Shown one piece after another: positions 58,364 through 64,000 of a DNA stretch of 64,000 bases. The notes beneath the pieces were generated by a model. The model ran no database searches and had not been told where the DNA came from. It saw nothing but the letters and a program-made list of their open reading frames with translations. The first letter of the stretch is position 1; the number at the start of each line of letters is the position of its first letter. Location of the stretch: assembly GCA_039683515.1 (NCBI GenBank), contig JBDKRG010000058.1:1-64000 (forward strand). Direction: 5' to 3'. The position numbers were made by a program, and so were the translations under genes. The stretch is from JAJFUE01 sp039683515. GTDB taxonomy: Bacteria; Sumerlaeota; Sumerlaeia; MVZB01.

Positions 58364-59734
58364 CTATCCCCGCGCGAGGCTTTCCGCGAACGCGACGTGC
58401 TTTCTGGCCTGCGCCAGCACGTATTCCTCGTCGCGCGGCTTTAGCGAAAATTCATGGCACGGGTGCGTGCGCTCGAGTCTTGAGTCGATCCAGACGTCTG
58501 GGAAATGATAAGTATTGAGGATCCCTGAAAATGGTCGGATCACGCACGGAACCGATTCGAACGGTTGCACCCGGGTGGAGTCTTTGAATCTCACCCCAGG
58601 CAGCCGCACCGGTTTCATCCGTTCGCGCCATGCCGCCGGCAGTTGCTCGACCCGCAGCGGATCCCGCGGCGCGGCGATCCGCAGATACGGGGTCGGATAA
58701 AGCCACGATGCGTCGTAATGATAGATCCCCCACATGCGTGGCGAGGCCGGCCCGAAAGGATGTTCGAGCCAGTGCCGCGGCCACTCGCGCCACGCTCCCT
58801 TGCACAGCCCGGACTTGATCGCCTCCGCGAACCAGCGCGGCCGGAGGCAATTGGAAAATATCACCACCGATCCATGCCTGGTGCGAATCATGGTGTTTCT
58901 CTCGTCCCCGTCGGGAGGTTCATTCGAGTTCATCAGGAAGACCACCGGCTCCCCGCAGAGCCAGCCGTCGTTTTCAAGATCATAGATCTCTTCGATCGGC
59001 GTCGGAGCGCCGAGTTCCTCGAGCCGATACGGAACCGGGAACGAATCGGGGCCGGCCCGGACAATTTCGTCCCACAGCATGATATCGTTCGTTCCACTTT
59101 TTTCGGCAGGTATGGCGCCGAACATGTCGGTGCGGAACAGCGCCAGGCAGCCGTCGTCGTCGCTCGCGAAATAAACAATGTTCTGTTCGGAATCGACGTG
59201 CAATTTATTGAAGAGTTCAATCGACCACGGATGAGCGCGCCCGGGCAGGGGAAATCGCGTCGTATCGCCCTGGGAGGGGAAATACTCGACATCATCGCAG
59301 CTGTAGCACGGCGCGTAATCGTACGGGTTGATCGGTTCGCGCGAACTGAAGCGAAAGCCCTTGAGAAACACGAGGTAACGCCGGTTGCGGAATTCTTCGG
59401 GGATCTCTTCGATCCGCAACGGATTTTCAGGCGAGTTTTGCCATATGTAATACTTGACGAAGATTTCTTCATCGAGGGTGTAGGAATGCGCGCGCTCCTC
59501 ACCCACGCGATCTCTAACGTCATCGTATTCATCGTAATAGTTGGGCCTGAAGAAGTGAGATTCGGTTCTTTGGGGCTCGATCGGCTTTTGCCCTTCGAGC
59601 TGCGGAACCTCACCGTACGGCCCCGAATCAAACGCGCCAACTTCCCCGTCCTCATCCACCCCGTACCAGATCGTGTCCATGCTGTGCGCGGCTGGGTAAT
59701 CGTCGATCGGGATCGGTTTTTCTGCGGCGCTCAT
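58364..59734 (-). CDS. Unknown protein with duplicated WYGVD-DG-FDSG-type modules
   Basis: The product is 456 residues, no signal peptide and acidic. The N-terminal motif PIDDYPAAHSMDTIWYGVDE..GEVGAFDSGPYGEVP is echoed by ENIVYFASDDDGCLALFRTD..GAIPAE (read around residues 175-205). PLRIEEIPEEFRNRRYLVFL is echoed by PLRVEQLPAAWRERMKPVRL near the C-terminus. The protein therefore appears to consist of two diverged copies of a ~150-200-residue unit. The first motif is reminiscent of proteins often found beside SMI1/KNR4- or immunity-type genes, but I cannot name the family. It is the last gene of a minus-strand series starting at metK, with 50 bp to the preceding small membrane protein. Confidence 0.65.
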   Translation of the reverse strand: MSAAEKPIPIDDYPAAHSMDTIWYGVDEDGEVGAFDSGPYGEVPQLEGQKPIEPQRTESHFFRPNYYDEYDDVRDRVGEERAHSYTLDEEIFVKYYIWQNSPENPLRIEEIPEEFRNRRYLVFLKGFRFSSREPINPYDYAPCYSCDDVEYFPSQGDTTRFPLPGRAHPWSIELFNKLHVDSEQNIVYFASDDDGCLALFRTDMFGAIPAEKSGTNDIMLWDEIVRAGPDSFPVPYRLEELGAPTPIEEIYDLENDGWLCGEPVVFLMNSNEPPDGDERNTMIRTRHGSVVIFSNCLRPRWFAEAIKSGLCKGAWREWPRHWLEHPFGPASPRMWGIYHYDASWLYPTPYLRIAAPRDPLRVEQLPAAWRERMKPVRLPGVRFKDSTRVQPFESVPCVIRPFSGILNTYHFPDVWIDSRLERTHPCHEFSLKPRDEEYVLAQARKHVAFAESLARG

Positions 59735-59782
59735 CGGCAGACTCGCCCTTGTGGATTTTGCAATGCTTCGGGAACGGGATGC

Positions 59783-60016
59783 CTACATGAGTCCCCATAT
59801 ATACCTGACGGCGCGGAAAAATGGGATTGAAATGAACGCCAGCATGCCGATCGTGATCGCCCAGATGATCCCGATCACGAGGCGGTCGAGATGGCTGTCG
59901 GCGCTCCGGAATTCATCGATGTCCTGGGGCAGGCGGTTGAGCACCTCGGCGATCCACAACACCCCAATCGCGCAGATCGCCCCGGCGAGTTTCAGTGGAA
60001 GCATAAACAAAAACAT
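59783..60016 (-). CDS. Small membrane protein (77 residues)
   Basis: Two hydrophobic segments (MFLFMLPLKLAGAICAIGVL and VIGIIWAITIGMLAFISIPF) flank a charged loop (NRLPQDIDEFRSADSHLD). The ribosome-binding site is weak, and the gene lies 11 bp after a 21-codon membrane peptide gene, so translation may be coupled. The family is not recognised. Confidence 0.6.
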   Translation of the reverse strand: MFLFMLPLKLAGAICAIGVLWIAEVLNRLPQDIDEFRSADSHLDRLVIGIIWAITIGMLAFISIPFFRAVRYIWGLM

Positions 60017-60027
60017 GGCGCGCTCGC

Positions 60028-60093
60028 TTACCGATGCCGGAAGACTTCCAGGATCACAACGCAGACGACCAGGATGCCAAGCCAGGTGAGCAT
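60028..60093 (-). CDS. 21-residue single-pass membrane micropeptide
   Basis: The reading is MLTWLGILVVCVVILEVFRH plus a final Arg, then TAA. A strong GGAGG lies 8 bp upstream of the ATG at 60093. Eighteen hydrophobic residues followed by a short basic end (FRHR) make a credible transmembrane segment. It sits between metK and the 77-residue membrane protein on the same strand. Such peptides are often missed in annotation. The function is unknown. Confidence 0.55.
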   Translation of the reverse strand: MLTWLGILVVCVVILEVFRHR

Positions 60094-60116
60094 GTTCCGA
60101 TCCTCCGGATACTGTT

Positions 60117-60151
60117 TCGCCCCGGCGGCCGTTTGGCTCGCCGGGGCGACA
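60117..60151 (-). terminator. Strong hairpin after metK, possibly a partial terminator
   Basis: CGCCCCGGCG and CGCCGGGGCG form a 10-bp perfect stem with an 11-nt loop about 25 bp after the metK stop codon. There is no T-tract beyond it on the minus strand, so it may protect the 3' end or reduce read-through into the membrane peptide genes. Confidence 0.5.
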
Positions 60152-60174
60152 ACTCAGTCCTCGGCACTCGGTCC

Positions 60175-61407
<1,233 letters not shown>

Positions 61408-61580
61408 GGTCAGACCGCTCTCGATGATATTTTTGGGGTATGTGGCCGATTCGGGCAAAACCCTGCAAGCCACTCACTGGCTGCATCATAAGGGCGCATG
61501 GGCTGAAAATCACGAAAAAAAGATCGGACGACCGCCTCCGATTATCCCCTTGCGGGCCGCAACCTCTCTATTTACAATAT
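61408..61580 (-). promoter_or_regulatory. metK leader with a possible attenuator or riboswitch
   Basis: On the minus strand a TTGCG-GCC-CGCAA hairpin is followed by ATCGGA-GGCGGTCG-TCCGAT-C and TTTTTTT (61514-61543), which is an intrinsic terminator by form. It is followed by a GCCA-GTGAG-TGGC hairpin and then the metK start. No gene on the minus strand ends here, because fabH diverges, so a terminator in this place would act on metK itself. The sequence does not match the SAM-I, SAM-II or SAM/SAH consensus that I remember. Possible promoters are TTGACA..TAATCA at 61681-61654 (16 bp apart) or a weaker box near 61570. Confidence 0.45.
61514..61543 (-). terminator. Terminator-like hairpin inside the metK leader
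   Basis: ATCGGA/TCCGAT stem with an 8-nt loop and a run of seven T on the minus strand. See the metK leader entry for interpretation. Confidence 0.6.
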
Positions 61581-61589
61581 ACTACACAT

Positions 61590-61623
61590 CATGCGGCGCG
61601 CGCGCGGCGGGCGCATTTTTCTC
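61590..61623 (+). terminator. Terminator-like hairpin upstream of fabH
   Basis: On the plus strand ATGCGGCGCGCGCGCGGCGG continues as GCGCAT and is followed by TTTTTC. The stem is ATGCG..CGCAT with inner GC pairs. It lies 130 bp before fabH. It may stop transcripts antisense to metK or attenuate fabH. Confidence 0.4.
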
Positions 61624-61751
61624 CGCCCGGCCCGCCCCCGCCCCCGCGCACGTTGATTAGTTCTTGTTTTTGCCGTGTCAAATTGGCAATCTGCTGTGTG
61701 CGGTGCCATGGGCGTTGGGCCGCGGCAGACAGACTCTGGCAGGATAAGTGC

Positions 61752-62750
61752 GTGGTGGATAAGCAATCGATTGGTTTCCTTGGCCTCGGCGCCTATGCTC
61801 CCGAACGTGTTTTGACCAATCACGACCTGGAAAAGATGGTCGATACCAGCCATGACTGGATCGTGACGCGCACCGGCATCGTCGAGCGCCGGATTTGCGC
61901 CCCGGGCCAGGGGACCGTGGCGATCGCCACCGAATCCGCCCGCCGCGCCCTCGAGGACGCCGGCCTGACCGCCGACGACATCGACCTGATCATCTGCTGC
62001 ACCTTCACCTCCGAAACCCTCTGCCCGTCGGCCGCCTGCCAGGTCCAGAGGGATCTCGGCGTCACCCGCCCGATCCCGGCCTTCGACCTCGTCGCCGCGT
62101 GCTCGGGCTTCATTTACGGCTGCTCGGTGGCCGCCAGCTTCGTGCGCTCGGGCGTCTACCGGCGTGTGCTGGTCATCGGCGTCGACGCCGTCAGCAAGTT
62201 TATCGACTGGACCGACCGCAACACGTGCGTGCTGTTCGCCGACGGCGGCGGCGCGGCGGTCATCGGCCCGGTCGAGAAGGGCCGCGGCCTCCTCGGCCAG
62301 AGCCTCGGCGCGGACGGCACGGGCGCCGACGCCATCAAGCTCATGTCCTCGGGCGTCTCGGATCCGTTCAACCTGACCGCGCTCAACGGCCACCGCCACA
62401 CGATCAGCATGAACGGCCACGACGTCTTCAAGTTCGCGACGCGGATCCTCGGGACCGCGGTCGAGGAGGCGCTCGCCAACGCCGGCGGCGGGCTCAAGGC
62501 CGCCGACCTCGACCTGATCATCCCGCACCAGGCCAACGTCCGGATCATCGAGTCGGCCGCCAAGAAGCTGAAGCTCCCGATGGACCGGTTCGTGATCAAC
62601 ATCGACAAGTTCGGCAACACCTCGGCCGGCACGGTCCCGCTGGCGATGCAGGACGCGCGCCGGGAGGGCCGGCTCAAGCCCGGCACGTTGTTCGCCGTGG
62701 TCGCGTTCGGCGGCGGGCTGACCTACGCCGCCAGTATCTGGCGCTGGTAA
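61752..62750 (+). CDS. fabH: 3-oxoacyl-[acyl-carrier-protein] synthase III
   Basis: The product is about 332 residues with GTG 61752 or 61755 as start, both after AGGA; the reading from 61440 runs through leader DNA. The N-terminus QSIGFLGLGAYAPERVLTN is typical. The catalytic triad is visible: Cys at about 117 in VAACSGFIYGCSVA, His in IPHQANVRI and Asn in FGNTSAGTVP. It condenses acetyl-CoA with malonyl-ACP to start fatty acid synthesis. The small lipoprotein gene follows after 10 bp. It is divergent from metK across 344 bp containing hairpins in both directions. Confidence 0.95.
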   Translation: MVDKQSIGFLGLGAYAPERVLTNHDLEKMVDTSHDWIVTRTGIVERRICAPGQGTVAIATESARRALEDAGLTADDIDLIICCTFTSETLCPSAACQVQRDLGVTRPIPAFDLVAACSGFIYGCSVAASFVRSGVYRRVLVIGVDAVSKFIDWTDRNTCVLFADGGGAAVIGPVEKGRGLLGQSLGADGTGADAIKLMSSGVSDPFNLTALNGHRHTISMNGHDVFKFATRILGTAVEEALANAGGGLKAADLDLIIPHQANVRIIESAAKKLKLPMDRFVINIDKFGNTSAGTVPLAMQDARREGRLKPGTLFAVVAFGGGLTYAASIWRW

Positions 62751-62760
62751 GGCAATCCCG

Positions 62761-63042
62761 ATGCTCAAATCGCTCCGCTGCTTCATGGCTGTTGTGATCC
62801 TTGCCGCCGCGCTGACGGCGGCCGGCTGCTCGCTCTACCGCAACGACCGCTGCTACCTGTCCGACGAGCAGTACGCCGTCGCCCGCGAGCTGTTCGTCCA
62901 GACTGGCTCGCTCGACCTCGTCCAGCAGCGCCTCGTGGCCCTTCAGTGGAAAATCTCGGAACGCAACGAAGCCGTCTACCGCCTGCAGAAGGAATTCGAG
63001 GTCCTGCCCGAGGAACTGCCGGCCGCGGCGCCCAAGAAATAA
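62761..63042 (+). CDS. Small lipoprotein of unknown function
   Basis: The product is 93 residues. The signal peptide MLKSLRCFMAVVILAAALTA ends in a lipobox (TAAGC). The mature part (SLYRNDRCYLSDEQYAVARE ... LQWKISERNEAVYRLQKEFE) is helical and probably coiled-coil. It starts 10 bp after fabH, so the two are likely cotranscribed, and a good terminator follows. I do not recognise the family. Confidence 0.75.
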   Translation: MLKSLRCFMAVVILAAALTAAGCSLYRNDRCYLSDEQYAVARELFVQTGSLDLVQQRLVALQWKISERNEAVYRLQKEFEVLPEELPAAAPKK

Positions 63043-63103
63043 AACCCGAAATTCGAATATCTAAATTAGAAACAAATCCTAATATTATATTTCACATGAT
63101 AAC

Positions 63104-63127
63104 GGCCCCGAATAGGGGCTTTTTTAT
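63104..63127 (+). terminator. Intrinsic terminator of the fabH - lipoprotein unit
   Basis: GCCCC-GAATA-GGGGC followed by TTTTTTATT, about 60 bp after the lipoprotein stop codon. Confidence 0.85.
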
Positions 63128-63188
63128 TGGGGCCCGAACGGGACACGGAGTGTCGGGCCGGAGACCCGACCTGCCTGCTTGCGGAAAG

Positions 63189-63908
63189 CTAATCCGAATG
63201 CCTCGTTGGCCGGATTGCGAGGTATTGTTTTCTGGCTGCGGCGGGGAATTTCTCGATCGCGTAGCGGAGCATCGTGCGCGGCATGCCTGCCGCGTGCTTG
63301 TTGAGGAACGGGATCAGCGCGGTGGTCGATTCCTTGCCGACTTCGCGCAGCATCCAGCCGGTCGCCTTGTGGATGAGGTCGTGCCGATCGGCCATCAGGA
63401 TTTCGGCCAGCCGAAGCGTCGTGTCGCAGTCGTGGTGCTTAATGAAATACAGCGAGGCGACGATCGCCATGCGCCGCTCCCAGAGGTTCGGCGACTTGGC
63501 GAATTCGAACAGGGGCTCGGGGGCGCGCTCAAACAGATACGCGCCCATGATCTTCGGCGCCGAGATGTCCACGAGGTCCCAGTTGTTGATCCATCGCTTA
63601 TGCTTCACGTAGAAGTTGAAGATGGTTGTCTGTTCCGATGCGTCGGCGCGGCCGAATTTGATGACGAGAATAAGCAGTGCGATCGCTCGTTCCTCGTGAT
63701 ACGCCGACTTGATCAGCCGGCCGATGTCCGGCAGTTTCAGATCGGCATATTTTTTACAAACCGCCCGGCAGGCGGGCGCCGTGAGGCCCAGGAATTGATC
63801 CCCTTCGCCGTATTCGCCGTCGCCCGTCTTGAAATAGCGCCGAACGGCCTCGGCCCGAACCGGGTCGGCCAGCGCTCGCGCTTCGTCGATAAGGTCCTGT
63901 AAAGGCAT
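63189..63908 (-). CDS. AlkD-like DNA alkylation repair protein (HEAT-like DNA glycosylase)
   Basis: The product is 239 residues. The AlkC/AlkD superfamily pattern is clear: KYFKTGDGEYGEGDQFLGL-type N-terminal helix pairs (read as RRYFKTGDGEYGEGDQFLG), YHEERAIALLILVIKF, then NNWDLVDISAPKIMGAYL with the Trp and Asp used in catalysis by AlkD, and LWERRMAIVASLYFIKH with the Arg. It excises N3- and N7-alkylpurines without base flipping. It is cytoplasmic, with ATG 63908. The stop codon of the preceding minus-strand gene abuts its start directly, indicating an operon. Confidence 0.9.
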   Translation of the reverse strand: MPLQDLIDEARALADPVRAEAVRRYFKTGDGEYGEGDQFLGLTAPACRAVCKKYADLKLPDIGRLIKSAYHEERAIALLILVIKFGRADASEQTTIFNFYVKHKRWINNWDLVDISAPKIMGAYLFERAPEPLFEFAKSPNLWERRMAIVASLYFIKHHDCDTTLRLAEILMADRHDLIHKATGWMLREVGKESTTALIPFLNKHAAGMPRTMLRYAIEKFPAAARKQYLAIRPTRHSD

Positions 63909-64000
63909 TTACTCCTCGGCAATCTGAAACGTGTCCAACTTCGTCAGGGCCAGGAGTTGTTCCTGGAGGAGGCCGTTGCTGGCGACGCCGTGGGTGGCGA
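63909..64000 (-). CDS. C-terminal end of an unknown gene upstream of the AlkD-like gene
   Basis: Only the last ~29 residues are in the window, reading ATHGVASNGLLQEQLLAL, then TKLDTFQIAEE and TAA at 63909-63911. The stop codon touches the AlkD start codon, so the two are likely cotranscribed. The function cannot be told. Confidence 0.55.
   Translation of the reverse strand, partial: ATHGVASNGLLQEQLLALTKLDTFQIAEE

Noticed and set aside
61408..61580. A standard SAM-I or SAM-II riboswitch ahead of metK
   Set aside because: The conserved core sequences of those classes are not found. Only a terminator-like hairpin and two simple hairpins are visible, so no class is claimed.

Overview
The window looks like a chromosome segment from a GC-rich member of the Planctomycetota. 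The clearest signs are a PPC-domain / DUF1501 / DUF1549-DUF1553 gene set (33347-39101), an M56 peptidase beside leucine-rich-repeat (LRR) proteins, a lipoprotein with DPTNGT-x-SDGD motifs, a YxW/PGYW-repeat protein, and intergenic DNA full of dispersed hairpins and short tandem words. GC is roughly two thirds by eye, except for one AT-rich island. No rRNA, tRNA, CRISPR array or transposase was found.

Layout. 1-4545 (minus) holds a BlaI-type repressor, an M56/BlaR1-like peptidase and two tandemly duplicated membrane-anchored LRR proteins. The second LRR gene runs off the left edge. 4676-5716 is asd. 5955-8465 is a cytochrome oxidase assembly operon (Sco, CtaB, DUF420/CtaM). 8444-13843 (minus) runs TolC-like protein, TrkH, TrkA, PBP4-type DacB. 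14149-17681 carries mutS and a YmdB phosphodiesterase, followed by a lipoprotein (17934-19733). 20167-20919 is fabG. 21028-26036 (minus) is a TetR-controlled RND efflux operon with a promoter and two matching operators. 26279-27712 is a flagellin preceded by a sigma-54 promoter.

28257-32049 is a cassette of a RecA-fold protein without Walker A, a small helical protein and a B-family DNA polymerase with altered motifs B and C and no recognisable exonuclease motifs. It is the best candidate here for an under-described system. 32115-39101 (minus) holds a Rid-family protein and the planctomycete PPC/DUF1501/DUF1549 set. 39182-41605 is an AT-rich island with a cytosine-5 methyltransferase, a putative restriction endonuclease and Vsr. 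41616-46468 (minus) is a MacAB-like ABC export operon. 46562-51228 is a second RND pump diverging from its adaptor. 51355-53262 encodes an aromatic-repeat protein with a long RQRVER-type helix.

53639-58342 has a Tat-exported DUF362 protein coupled to a membrane polyferredoxin, then a radical SAM protein coupled to a HEAT-repeat protein. 58364-61407 (minus) has metK followed by a 21-residue membrane peptide, a 77-residue membrane protein and an unknown duplicated-domain protein. metK has a long leader with a terminator-like hairpin. 61752-63042 is fabH plus a small lipoprotein. 63189-63908 is an AlkD-like DNA glycosylase, followed by the end of an unknown gene.

Three membrane export systems lie within 30 kb (two RND, one MacAB-like), with one TolC-like outer-membrane protein elsewhere in the window. 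The dispersed repeats are unusually dense. One family supplies the TAG stop codon of five different genes, and another shows compensatory changes in its hairpin stems.

Start sites were chosen from visible ribosome-binding sites and family N-termini. Coordinates of short motifs were counted by hand and may be off by a base or two.
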